Origin: Nitrospinaceae bacterium | Lineage (GTDB): Bacteria; Nitrospinota; Nitrospinia; Nitrospinales; JACRGP01 | Direction of reading: 5' to 3' | Assembly (NCBI GenBank): GCA_029261575.1 | Contig: JAJDBD010000199.1 | Coordinates: forward strand, 1-55,628 | Length of the DNA stretch: 55,628 nt | Position numbers and translations under genes: made by a program | Shown here: positions 18,158 through 27,551 of the stretch, piece by piece | Numbering within the stretch: the first letter of the stretch is position 1 | How the letters are laid out: every line of letters begins with the position of its first letter | Notes under the pieces: model-generated | Told to the model about the DNA's origin: nothing | Databases searched by the model: none | The model's input: only the letters and a program-made list of their open reading frames with translations

Positions 18158-19009
18158 GTGGACTTATCGTTTATCACAGTCAATTATTATAACTCCGGGG
18201 CCATGCAAACCTGCCTGCAATCCATTGAAGACGCCGCCTCAAACTTGTCCCATGAAATCATTGTGGTCGACAACAGCGTCGACGATCCCGGATTCAACGA
18301 CCTGAAAAAAAAATTTCCTCAGGCGCGATACCTTACCAACCCGACCAACGCCGGGTTCGCCACAGCCAACAACCAGGGAGCCAAAGAGGCCCAGGGCGAG
18401 ACGCTCATGTTCATCAATCCCGACGTCGTCCTTCACGAAGGCGCGGCCGAGCGTCTGCTGGCCTTTTGCAAAGCCCATCCCGACGCGGGAATAACGGGTC
18501 CCAAGGTATTGAACGCCGACGGGTCCCTACAATATTCCTGCAGGAATTTCCCCACCCTCTGGTCCGGTTTATTCAATCGTTATTCCCTGCTAACGCGGTG
18601 GTTTCCCGACAACCGGTTTTCCACAAATTACCTGATGTTGGATTTCGACCACGACTCCGTAAAGGAAGTGGATTGGGTATCGGGATGTTGTATGATGATC
18701 CGCAAAGAGGTCTTTCGGCAAATCGGCGGGTTCGATGAAAATTACTTCTTGTTCAACGAGGACGTGGATATTTGCCGCGCCGCCTGGGGCAAAGGGTTCA
18801 AAGTCGTTTATTATCCCTCGGCGCGGATCGATCACGATATCAGTTCCAGCAACAGTAAAACGTCGGCCCGAATCGTAATTCAAAGGCATGCAGGAATGAG
18901 CTACTATTACAAAAAATATCATTCCGCCAACGTTCTCAAAATATTTTTTGTAAACGCCATGATCGGCCTTCGTTGTTGTTCTCAATTGATTCTCAACATT
19001 TTCAAATAA
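18158..19009 (+). CDS. Glycosyltransferase family 2 (WbbL-like)
   Basis: A 283-residue GT-A enzyme with the N-terminal fold SFITVNYYNSGAMQTCLQSI, donor/metal motifs IIVVDNSVDD and INPDVV, and the catalytic-loop region NEDVDICRAAWGKGFKVVY near 195-213. It resembles dTDP-rhamnosyl or related transferases of O-antigen clusters; donor and acceptor are unknown. The start is a GTG at 18158. The stop overlaps the next gene as TAATG. It is first in a plus-strand glycan operon divergent from capE. Confidence 0.87.
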   Translation: MDLSFITVNYYNSGAMQTCLQSIEDAASNLSHEIIVVDNSVDDPGFNDLKKKFPQARYLTNPTNAGFATANNQGAKEAQGETLMFINPDVVLHEGAAERLLAFCKAHPDAGITGPKVLNADGSLQYSCRNFPTLWSGLFNRYSLLTRWFPDNRFSTNYLMLDFDHDSVKEVDWVSGCCMMIRKEVFRQIGGFDENYFLFNEDVDICRAAWGKGFKVVYYPSARIDHDISSSNSKTSARIVIQRHAGMSYYYKKYHSANVLKIFFVNAMIGLRCCSQLILNIFK

Positions 19010-20079
19010 TGCTTCCCAATCCTCCCGTCGCCTCCTCGGTTTACTGGATCGTTCCGGTTTCTGCCTTCGCGATTTCCGTTTGCATGTCCGGTCTGCTCGT
19101 GCGGTTGGCCGCTCCGGAAAAGACTAAAAATCTCGACCGCCGCGTTCCTATAAACTCGGAGGAAAAACCCGTGGCCACCTTTGGCGGCCTGGGCGTGATC
19201 CTTTCTTTTCTGATCGCCCTTTGGATCGCTTACTTCCTGACTCCTCCGGCGCATCGACTTTTCGACCTGTTTCTTGTTTTGACTCTGGGCGCTGGGGCGA
19301 TGTTGATTCTGGGCGTCCTGGACGACTTGTTTGAATTTTTCGCAAAAACCAAATTCATTTTCCAGGCCGTCGTCGTTCTGGGACTTTACTTTTCCGGGTT
19401 CGGCGTCCAGCAAGTGGGAGACCTGGAGCTTTGGAAACCCCTCTCCCTCTTGCTCGCTTTTTTATGGATGGCGGGCATGTCCAACGCCGTGAACCTGATC
19501 GACGGTTACGACGGGCTGGCCAGCGGAATCATGCTGATTTCTTGCGCGGCCATGTTTTTCGTCTACCTTGGCCGCGACCTGCACCTGGCCGCCCTGCTGG
19601 CTATCGCCCTGTCGGGGAGCCTTCTGGGCTTTTTCATTTTCAATTTTCCGCCCGCTAAAATTATTTTAGGCGATACCGGGAGCCTGCCCATCGGCCTGCT
19701 CGCCGCGCTCATCGCGCTTGTGCCGATCAACCAAGGGTTTGTGGACGAAATTTATTTCCTGATTCCGGTCGTCCTCCTCCTGTACCCGATGCTGGACGCT
19801 TTTCACTCCTTTGCGCGCCGGATTCTCGCGGGCAAGAATCCTTTCCAAAAAGACAAATTGCACTTTCACCATCGCCTGGCCAAGCTGGGCTTTTCATCGA
19901 AGCAAATCGTTTTCTTGCTTTACGGCATTTCCCTTTATTTTAGTCTCCTCTCCCTGGTTCCCATTTACGACGTCAATCTCATTCCAAATTTCATTCCCAT
20001 ATTTTTAGTATTCATTATTATTAACGTCGCAACTTTTCTGTTCCTTTTGAGCCGTTACGAGAAAAAAGCCGGATCCTGA
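19009..20079 (+). CDS. Polyprenyl-phosphate sugar-1-phosphate transferase (WecA/TagO/MraY family)
   Basis: About 356 residues with roughly ten membrane helices. It has the family signatures DDLFEF (first Asp pair), NAVNLIDGYDGLASG, GDTGSLPIGL and the WecA/TagO-type KLHFHHRLAKLG loop. It should start a lipid-linked glycan by moving HexNAc-1-phosphate onto undecaprenyl phosphate at the cytoplasmic face. A TTG at 18973 would add 12 residues, but the ATG at 19009, overlapping the previous stop by one base, is the better coupled start. The next gene begins one base after its stop. Confidence 0.9.
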   Translation: MLPNPPVASSVYWIVPVSAFAISVCMSGLLVRLAAPEKTKNLDRRVPINSEEKPVATFGGLGVILSFLIALWIAYFLTPPAHRLFDLFLVLTLGAGAMLILGVLDDLFEFFAKTKFIFQAVVVLGLYFSGFGVQQVGDLELWKPLSLLLAFLWMAGMSNAVNLIDGYDGLASGIMLISCAAMFFVYLGRDLHLAALLAIALSGSLLGFFIFNFPPAKIILGDTGSLPIGLLAALIALVPINQGFVDEIYFLIPVVLLLYPMLDAFHSFARRILAGKNPFQKDKLHFHHRLAKLGFSSKQIVFLLYGISLYFSLLSLVPIYDVNLIPNFIPIFLVFIIINVATFLFLLSRYEKKAGS

Positions 20080-20080
20080 C

Positions 20081-22129
20081 ATGATCGACGCCGTAAAACA
20101 AAGCAGGCGCGAAATTCTAGCGGCGGGCCTGGCGCTGGCCCTGGCAGTCCTCCTGGTTTATTTCAACGCGCTGGAGGTTCCACTCCTATTCGACGATGAA
20201 AACACGATTCGCAAACACGGGTCGGCGGCGGATGATTTTTTAACTTTTAAAAGCCTTCGGTACCGCCACCTTTTTTACGGCTCCTTTTCCGCCAACTACG
20301 TGTTGGGCGGGTTTCAACCCCTTGGATATCATCTGTTCAATACGGCGGCGCACCTCGGAACCGCGCTCCTGGTATTCTGGATAGCGTTCGTCACGGTTGG
20401 AAAGGGAACCGACTGGGGACCCAAAGCCGCCCGCCGGATCGCGACGCTCGCCGCCTTGTTTTTTGCGCTTCATCCGGTCCACACCGAATCCATCACCTAT
20501 CTTTCCGGTCGCGCCACTTCGCTTGCCGCGTTTTTTTATTGCCTGTCCTTCTCCCTTTTTATTGCCGGCGGCCTGAAGAACCCGCCCTTCAAACTGCCCT
20601 CCTGGCTGGTTTATCCAGCGTCCCTTTTCTTTTATGGGTGCGCCGTCCTCAGCAAGGAAACCGCCGTCGGCCTGATCCTCGTCGTCGTTTTATACGACGT
20701 TTTTTTCATGCGGGGAGAAAACTGGACCTCGCTCAAACGCCGCGTCCCGTCTTTTTACGCCTGGTTCCCCGTGCTGGCCCTGTTTGTAATCGTCAAAGTT
20801 CCGGACCTGACAAACCTTGCAAAATTATGGTTGTCGAAAATCGATCCTTTATACGCTCTCCTGCAATTAAAATATTCTTATTACCCAGCGTTGATATATT
20901 TTCTTCCAGTTAATTTGACGTTTGACTACGACTATCCCAACGTCCTCAATTTATTTCATCTCCATTTCATCCTGGCCGCGGCAGGGTTTCTCCTGCTTTT
21001 GTTTTTGATCCTGAAAAAGTTTTACATCCAATCTCCCATCCTGTCTTTTTGCGCTTTATGGAGTTTGATCAACCTTTTGCCAACCAACAGTTTTCTGCCC
21101 CGGGCGGATTATTTCAGCGAGAGAAACCTGTACATCTCGTCCGTCGGCCTGGCGATTTTTTTCGCCGTCGCTGTCTACTGGATTATCGAAGCGCAAAAAT
21201 TCCGTCGGCCCGCCGCCCGGAGCGTCGGTTATTGCCTCCTCGTCCTCGCGTTGCTATTCAATTCCGCCCTGTTGATCCATCGCAACCAGGTCTATCAACA
21301 ACCGGTTGCCCTGTGGGAGGACAGCTACGCAAAGGCCCCGGGCAAGGCGCGTATTCTCCAGAATCTGGCGCGGGCCTACATTTTGGCAAACGATTACGAC
21401 AAAGCCTTCGTCGTTTTGAAAAAACTTAAGGCGCGGGCGCCTTCCCTTTATTTCGCCCGGTTGAACCTGGGGAAAATGTACATGCATTTTGGAAAACCCG
21501 AACTCGCGGTCGCCGAATTTCTGGCCGCCGTTAAAACCCGCCCCGAGGCGCCCGAGGGACACATTAACCTGGGAAGTTATTACGCCACCAACGGCCTCTA
21601 TCAAAAAGCCAGAGAGGAATACGACAGAGTCAATTCCGTAAATTTGAGCGCGGAAGATCGTCGCACCTTTCTGTTGTCCAAGGGAAAACTGCAATATTAT
21701 TTGAAGGCTTACGGAGAATCCGAAAAACTTTTGCAAGAAGTTCTGGCTTTGGGAAGAAACGAAATGAGCAAACCGGAGGCCCGCCTGTTTTTGGGAAAAA
21801 CCTATCAGGCGACCGGGCGGCGCGAAGAAGCTCTAGTTGTATTAGGAAAAGTCGCCGGAGAAAAATCCTTGGCCGCCAAGGCCAAAAATCAAATGGCCAT
21901 CCTTTATGCCGAGGCGGGTAAAAGCGAGCAAGCCCTGACTCTGTTTAAAGAAGCCGTCGTGTTGGATCCTTCCCTCGCAGAGGCCCATTTCAACCTGGGC
22001 CGTTTCCTGCTGGCAACCGGCGGCGACAAAAGCGAAGCCCGCCGTAGCCTGAACAGCGCCCTCAATCGGGTCCACGATCCGGCCAAAGCCAAAATCATCC
22101 GCGATATTCTGGCGGCGGAATTCGATTAA
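20081..22129 (+). CDS. Membrane protein with C-terminal TPR repeats (TMTC/GT-C-like)
   Basis: A 682-residue protein. Residues 1-400 hold about ten hydrophobic helices with luminal/periplasmic loop motifs such as FDDENTIRKHG and HPVHTESITYLSGR, like DUF1736/TMTC-type GT-C transferases. Residues about 420-680 hold TPR repeats (NLARAYILANDYDKA, NLGSYYATNGLYQKA, NLGRFLLATGG). The GT-C acidic residues at 28-29 fit a polyprenyl-sugar-dependent glycosyltransferase or oligosaccharyltransferase. Position after the WecA-like gene supports a role with lipid-linked sugars. Exact activity is not known. Confidence 0.75.
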   Translation: MIDAVKQSRREILAAGLALALAVLLVYFNALEVPLLFDDENTIRKHGSAADDFLTFKSLRYRHLFYGSFSANYVLGGFQPLGYHLFNTAAHLGTALLVFWIAFVTVGKGTDWGPKAARRIATLAALFFALHPVHTESITYLSGRATSLAAFFYCLSFSLFIAGGLKNPPFKLPSWLVYPASLFFYGCAVLSKETAVGLILVVVLYDVFFMRGENWTSLKRRVPSFYAWFPVLALFVIVKVPDLTNLAKLWLSKIDPLYALLQLKYSYYPALIYFLPVNLTFDYDYPNVLNLFHLHFILAAAGFLLLLFLILKKFYIQSPILSFCALWSLINLLPTNSFLPRADYFSERNLYISSVGLAIFFAVAVYWIIEAQKFRRPAARSVGYCLLVLALLFNSALLIHRNQVYQQPVALWEDSYAKAPGKARILQNLARAYILANDYDKAFVVLKKLKARAPSLYFARLNLGKMYMHFGKPELAVAEFLAAVKTRPEAPEGHINLGSYYATNGLYQKAREEYDRVNSVNLSAEDRRTFLLSKGKLQYYLKAYGESEKLLQEVLALGRNEMSKPEARLFLGKTYQATGRREEALVVLGKVAGEKSLAAKAKNQMAILYAEAGKSEQALTLFKEAVVLDPSLAEAHFNLGRFLLATGGDKSEARRSLNSALNRVHDPAKAKIIRDILAAEFD

Positions 22130-22155
22130 ACCGCCGCAATTTTTTCAAAATTGTT

Positions 22156-22161
22156 TATAAT
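22156..22161 (+). promoter_or_regulatory. Possible -10 box upstream of the UDP-sugar dehydrogenase gene
   Basis: A perfect TATAAT sits 84 bases before the ATG at 22245. No good -35 hexamer lies 16-18 bases upstream, so this is tentative. A transcript starting near 22168 would begin with the small hairpin at 22169-22186. Confidence 0.3.
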
Positions 22162-22168
22162 CGCGTGA

Positions 22169-22186
22169 ACCCGTTTTTATGCGGGT
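22169..22186 (+). terminator. Weak hairpin, possible terminator or leader stem
   Basis: ACCCG and CGGGT arms (22169-22173 and 22182-22186) enclose a T-rich loop and are followed by CGCAGTTTTCT. It could be a weak terminator after the TPR membrane gene or a leader stem of the next transcript. The five-pair stem gives little certainty. Confidence 0.25.
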
Positions 22187-22244
22187 CGCAGTTTTCTATT
22201 TCGTTCGGGTTCCAAAAACTTTCAACCTTGAAAAATAATTTGCC

Positions 22245-23549
<1,305 letters not shown>

Positions 23550-23579
23550 TCGCCTGGCTTTTTATTTTTTATTTTTAAT

Positions 23580-25109
23580 ATGCAATTTCTTTTTCATATC
23601 GACGTACTGGCCGCCCGCCTGCGCGAGCCGGAAACGCTGGACGGCCTTTGGGCCGCCTGTAAAGCCGGAACCGTGAGCGGATGGATTTTATCCTCCGTCG
23701 TGTCCTCGCTTTCCGAACGCCTGTCCGCCGATTCCAATGGCGCGTCCCTTCGCCCCGCATTGCAACAGGCTATCGCCTGCCTCTCGATTTCCCCCGTAAC
23801 GGCCAAGGAATTGCGCGACGGTCTGGGCGCTCCGGAGGGAATGGAAACCGCCCTCGCCGTTGCCTGCGCACGAGCGTTGAACCTCGACGGCGTCGTGACC
23901 CTCGACCCAAAGCCGTTTAAAGACGCCGGCGTTCCGGCTTTCAATCCGAAACAGGCCGAGGCGCTTTTAAAATCGGGCAAACCGGCGGACAGCGCTCCCC
24001 TGCTCGACGTCGGCGCCTCCTATCCGAAAATCATGGAAGCGGTGGAATCTTCCATGGCTCCAGTGGTGCGGTCCGGAAAATTTATCCTCGGCGCGCCCGT
24101 TGAGAATTTGGAAGAAGCCGTCGCCCGTTATTGCGACAGTAAATTTGCCGTGGGGGTTTCGTCGGGAACGGACGCCCTGCTGATTTCGCTGATGGCGGCG
24201 GGAATCAAGCCGGGCGACGAGGTAATCACCACGCCGTATACTTTCTTTGCCACCGCCGGGTCCATCGTCCGCGCCGGGGCGCGTCCGGTATTCGTGGATA
24301 TCGATCCCGTCACCTTCAATATCGACCCTGCCCGGATCGAAGAAAAACTGACCGCCAACACGCGAGCGCTCATGCCTGTACATTTGTACGGTCAAAGCGC
24401 GGACATGGAACCGATTCAGGACCTGGCGCGCAAAAACAATTTAATTGTCATTGAAGACGCCGCTCAGGCGATCGGTTCCGCTTGTAACGGGAAAAAAGCC
24501 GGCGGAATGGGAGACTTCGGTTGCTTCTCTTTTTTCCCGACCAAAAACCTCGGCGGGTTTGGCGACGGCGGCATGGTCACAGTCCAGTCGGAAGAAAATT
24601 GGGACCGGCTCAAAGTTCTGCGCAACCACGGCTCCCAACCGAAATATTTCCATAAAACGGTCGGCGGCAATTTTCGCCTCGACGCCCTGCAGGCCGCCGT
24701 CGTTCTGGCAAAACTGCCGTTTCTGGACGGGTGGATCGAGAGCCGCAGGCAGAACGCCGCGTTATACAACAAGCTATTTTCAGACGCCGGTTTGAATAAT
24801 CGCGTGCACACACCGAAAGAAATATTTGCCCCGCACACTTACAACCAATTTGTGATTCGCGTCGGCGACCATAGAGACGCCTTGAGAAAATATTTGCAAG
24901 AGCGCCAGGTGGCGACAGAAATATATTATCCCCTGAGCATGCACATGCAGGAGTGTTTTTCCGAACTGGGTTACCGGGAGGGCGATTTCCCCGAGGCGGA
25001 GAAAGCCGCGAAAGAAACCATCGCCTTGCCGGTTTATCCCGAATTGACCGAACAGCAAATTGAATATGTCGTAGACGGCGTCCGCCGGTTTTTTGAAATA
25101 TCCGCTTAG
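23580..25109 (+). CDS. Fusion of a PIN-like domain with a DegT/DnrJ/EryC1 sugar aminotransferase
   Basis: A 509-residue protein about 140 residues longer than usual. Residues 145-509 are a DegT/DnrJ-family PLP aminotransferase: GKFILGAPVENLEEAVARYC, SSGTDALLISL, EDAAQAIGS, and PLP lysine K322 in FPTKNLGG. Residues 1-130 look like a PIN_3-type domain: FHIDVLAARL with Asp8, a central helical part with Glu89, and DGVVTLDPKPF (103-113) as the strand-turn seen in PIN proteins. The enzyme half probably aminates a UDP-keto-sugar, as WbpE does after WbpA/WbpB. The ATG at 23580 is the first usable start and the domains join without a stop. Confidence 0.85.
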   Translation: MQFLFHIDVLAARLREPETLDGLWAACKAGTVSGWILSSVVSSLSERLSADSNGASLRPALQQAIACLSISPVTAKELRDGLGAPEGMETALAVACARALNLDGVVTLDPKPFKDAGVPAFNPKQAEALLKSGKPADSAPLLDVGASYPKIMEAVESSMAPVVRSGKFILGAPVENLEEAVARYCDSKFAVGVSSGTDALLISLMAAGIKPGDEVITTPYTFFATAGSIVRAGARPVFVDIDPVTFNIDPARIEEKLTANTRALMPVHLYGQSADMEPIQDLARKNNLIVIEDAAQAIGSACNGKKAGGMGDFGCFSFFPTKNLGGFGDGGMVTVQSEENWDRLKVLRNHGSQPKYFHKTVGGNFRLDALQAAVVLAKLPFLDGWIESRRQNAALYNKLFSDAGLNNRVHTPKEIFAPHTYNQFVIRVGDHRDALRKYLQERQVATEIYYPLSMHMQECFSELGYREGDFPEAEKAAKETIALPVYPELTEQQIEYVVDGVRRFFEISA

Positions 25110-25114
25110 TATCG

Positions 25115-25131
25115 CAGGGCGCTGAAAAAGT
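25115..25131 (+). repeat. IS-tip-like motif, copy 1
   Basis: CAGGGCGCTGAAAAAGT lies just after the aminotransferase stop. A copy with two differences is at 31445-31461. Motifs of this form often mark the ends of insertion sequences; no transposase is adjacent. Confidence 0.35.
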
Positions 25132-25179
25132 ATTTTATAGCATCGCCTACTGTCACCCGACAGCCTGTAACGTTGGCCC

Positions 25180-25199
25180 CGGCGCCTAGCCGTTTTTTT
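25180..25199 (+). terminator. Weak Rho-independent-like terminator
   Basis: CGGC (25180-25183), a five-base loop, GCCG (25189-25192) and seven T residues follow the aminotransferase gene. The stem is only four pairs. It overlaps the duplicated 3' end, so the T-run is also explained by the repeat. Confidence 0.3.
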
Positions 25200-25210
25200 G
25201 AGAAATCCGC

Positions 25211-26200
25211 TTAGGGCTTTCGAAAATTTTTGAGATACGGGGTCAGCCAACCTTTCGCCATCAATTTTCTAAATCCGGCAAAGCTCGATTTCCTCCCCGC
25301 CTGGATTTTTTTTCTTTCTCGCCAAACGCGCGGCAAATCAAAAACCGCGTCCCATTTAGCCCTCAATATGATTATTCCCTGCCCGCGAAACGCGAACCAA
25401 ACCAGCGCGGCAAAATCCGCCAAAAGCCGCTGGGGAAGATAAATCCAGACCCAGGGGAACGGCATGTTTTTGAAATAGGACCACACCTGATTTCGGTGGC
25501 CGTGATAGACCGCAAAGTCGCTTTGCTTGCCCAACGAAGCGGAACCGATATGCGCGACGACGGATTCCGGAACCAGCAGGCAACGGCGTCCCAGGTGACG
25601 CAGGCGAAAGGCCAGATCAACGTCTTCGAAATAATTAAAAAAACTTTCGTCGAAGCCTTCCGCTTCAAGCAAGGCGTCCCGCCGGTAGAGGGCCGCGGCG
25701 GCACAGGGCGCAAAAATTTCCTGGCGCTTGATTTTACAGGAGGCGACCGGGCGTCCGTGTCCGCGTCGCCAGGCCAGACCGCCGACATGGTAGACGTCGC
25801 CTGCGCCGTCCAGCAAACTGTTATCCGGATGATTGAGAGCCAGACTACCAAAAAACGAAAACTGAGGAAACTCGTTCGCGGCGCCCAAAAGTTTCTCCAG
25901 CCAATCGGGTCGGGGAAAGGCGTCCGGGTTGAGCAGGGCGATCCACCCGCAATTGTCCGCCTTTTTTATGGCCAGGTTGTTTGCCGCGGCAAACCCCCGG
26001 TTTTCTTTTAAGGCGACGATCTCCGCTTCTCTATAAATTTCGCGGATTCCATTCAGGGAATCGTCGGCGCTGGCGTTGTCCACTACGATGATTCTTTCCG
26101 GGCGCCGCGTCTGGCGGGACAGGGCGCCCAGGCAATCGCGAAGGCAGGAACCGGAGTTCCAGTTGACGATCACAACGGCGATGGAGTTTTTTTGAACCAT
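25211..26200 (-). CDS. Glycosyltransferase family 2
   Basis: About 329 residues: GT-A domain starting AVVIVNWNSGSCLRDCLGAL, with IIVVDNASADD, LLNPDAFPRPDWLEKLL, and FNYFEDVDLAFRLRHLG carrying the acidic catalytic region, plus an amphipathic C-terminal tail (FAALVWFAFRGQGIIIL) as in O-antigen rhamnosyltransferase-like enzymes. The frame extends to a TTG at 26266 but the added residues are not conserved-looking, so the ATG at 26200 is chosen. It is convergent with the aminotransferase gene. Confidence 0.82.
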   Translation of the reverse strand: MVQKNSIAVVIVNWNSGSCLRDCLGALSRQTRRPERIIVVDNASADDSLNGIREIYREAEIVALKENRGFAAANNLAIKKADNCGWIALLNPDAFPRPDWLEKLLGAANEFPQFSFFGSLALNHPDNSLLDGAGDVYHVGGLAWRRGHGRPVASCKIKRQEIFAPCAAAALYRRDALLEAEGFDESFFNYFEDVDLAFRLRHLGRRCLLVPESVVAHIGSASLGKQSDFAVYHGHRNQVWSYFKNMPFPWVWIYLPQRLLADFAALVWFAFRGQGIIILRAKWDAVFDLPRVWRERKKIQAGRKSSFAGFRKLMAKGWLTPYLKNFRKP

Positions 26201-26505
26201 GGAGGATTGAGGGAAGGACTCGAACCGAGAGCGAACCGAATGCGCCTGGAAAAATTTGAACGCCAAAGAAAGCTACGGCCAGTTCCCCCACCTGTAAGGT
26301 GGCAATGAAAGACAGACCGTGAATTTATCCTATCACAGCGGGCCGGTTTTATTGGAGCCAATCCTGATGTTGCGATTCGGTCCGCTATCCTTTACCCTAT
26401 GGGCAAACAGGGCGCTAATTTGGCCATGGGGGCATGGCAAAAAGCGCATTAAAGGGTTAAAATTTTCCTCATTCTTATTCATCCACCTCAACACTCCGAA
26501 AAAAA
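26201..26505. other. 305-base intergenic region between divergent glycan genes
   Basis: No gene is seen. It should hold promoters for the GT2 gene (minus) and the epimerase gene (plus), but no box pair matches convincingly. Two short perfect inverted repeats are present: CCACCT/AGGTGG at 26288-26302 and GCCATG/CATGGC at 26423-26438. Neither is followed by a clear T-run, so they may be operators or chance. Confidence 0.4.
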
Positions 26506-27525
26506 ATGAAAATACTAGTCACCGGCGCCGCTGGATTTATCGGCTACCACACCTCCAAACGTTTGATGGACGATGGACATGAAGTGATTGGCTACGACAT
26601 TGTGGACGATTATTACGACGTCAATTTGAAACTGGCGCGTTTGAAAATGCTCCAGGACTACGACAAGTTCAGTTTCCTCAAAAAGAATATAAACGACAAG
26701 GAAGCCGTCGACGCCATGTTCAAAACGCACGAGCCGCAACGGGTGATCCACCTTGCGGCCCAGGCGGGAGTACGCCATTCCATCGATCATCCCCACATGT
26801 TCATCAAGGACAACGTGGAGGGATTTTTGCACATGCTGGAGTGTTGCCGGCATTTTAAAACGGAGCATCTGGTTTACGCCTCCACCAGTTCGGTGTACGG
26901 GTTGAACGAAAATTTCCCGTTCAAGGAATCGGACAATGTGGACCATCCCGTTTCCTTTTACGGCGCCACGAAAAAAGCCAACGAGCTGATGGCTCATACT
27001 TACTCGCATTTATTCAACCTGCCCACGACGGGCCTGCGATTTTTCACCGTGTACGGTCCCTGGGGCCGACCGGACATGGCGCTGTTTTTGTTCACCAGCG
27101 CCATCGCGGAAAAACGGCCTCTCGACGTCTACAATTACGGAAAAATGGCGCGGGATTTTACCTACATCGACGACATCGTCGAGGGCCTGGTGCGCGTATT
27201 GATGAAAGCGCCGGAGTCTGATCCCGCCTGGACGAGCGCAGACCCGAACCCCGCCTCCTCCTCGGCGCCGTATCGCGTTTATAATATCGGCTCCACGCTG
27301 TGCGTGGACCTGCTCGACTTCATCCGGGAAATCGAAAAGAACCTGGGGATGAAAGGCGAGTTGAACATGATGCCCATGCAACTCGGGGACGTGGTCAAAT
27401 CCTTGGCGGACACGTCGCTCCTGGTTAAGGACTTCGGTTACCAACCCAAGTACAGCGTCGAATACGGGATCAAAAAGTTCGTCGACTGGTACGTCGATTA
27501 TTACAACGTGAAAAGGCCCGGTTAG
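26506..27525 (+). CDS. NAD-dependent UDP-uronate/UDP-hexose 4-epimerase
   Basis: A 339-residue extended SDR close to UDP-glucuronate 4-epimerases. It has GAAGFIGYHTSKRL (7-20), YASTSSVYG, the catalytic YGATKKANE (Tyr-x-x-x-Lys, about 152-160), RFFTVYGPWGRPDMAL and RDFTYIDDIVEGLVR. Next to a UDP-HexNAc dehydrogenase the natural reading is interconversion of gluco- and galacto-uronates, or their N-acetyl forms, for surface glycan. Exact substrate is open. The next gene begins 26 bases on. Confidence 0.87.
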   Translation: MKILVTGAAGFIGYHTSKRLMDDGHEVIGYDIVDDYYDVNLKLARLKMLQDYDKFSFLKKNINDKEAVDAMFKTHEPQRVIHLAAQAGVRHSIDHPHMFIKDNVEGFLHMLECCRHFKTEHLVYASTSSVYGLNENFPFKESDNVDHPVSFYGATKKANELMAHTYSHLFNLPTTGLRFFTVYGPWGRPDMALFLFTSAIAEKRPLDVYNYGKMARDFTYIDDIVEGLVRVLMKAPESDPAWTSADPNPASSSAPYRVYNIGSTLCVDLLDFIREIEKNLGMKGELNMMPMQLGDVVKSLADTSLLVKDFGYQPKYSVEYGIKKFVDWYVDYYNVKRPG

Positions 27526-27551
27526 CGATACGCGCCGAACCGACCTCCTTA

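Larger units (their letters stand above)
25085..25214 (+). repeat. Near-direct duplication of the aminotransferase gene 3' end
   Basis: The last bases of the aminotransferase gene (25085-25109, coding FFEISA and stop) recur at about 25188-25214, where the same frame reads SRFFEKSA and a TAG. The two TAG codons are 105 bases apart. The stretch between them starts with an IS-tip-like CAGGGCGCTGAAAAAGT (25115-25131). It looks like a displaced old 3' end after a small insertion or recombination. Confidence 0.45.

Noticed and set aside
18973-19008. TTG start giving a 12-residue longer WecA-like protein
   Set aside because: The ATG at 19009 is coupled to the previous stop (TAATG), and the added residues lie inside the upstream gene without family support.
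26200-26290. T-loop-like sequence (GGTTCGAGTCC on minus), possible tRNA
   Set aside because: No matching T-stem, anticodon arm or seven-pair acceptor stem could be drawn around it.
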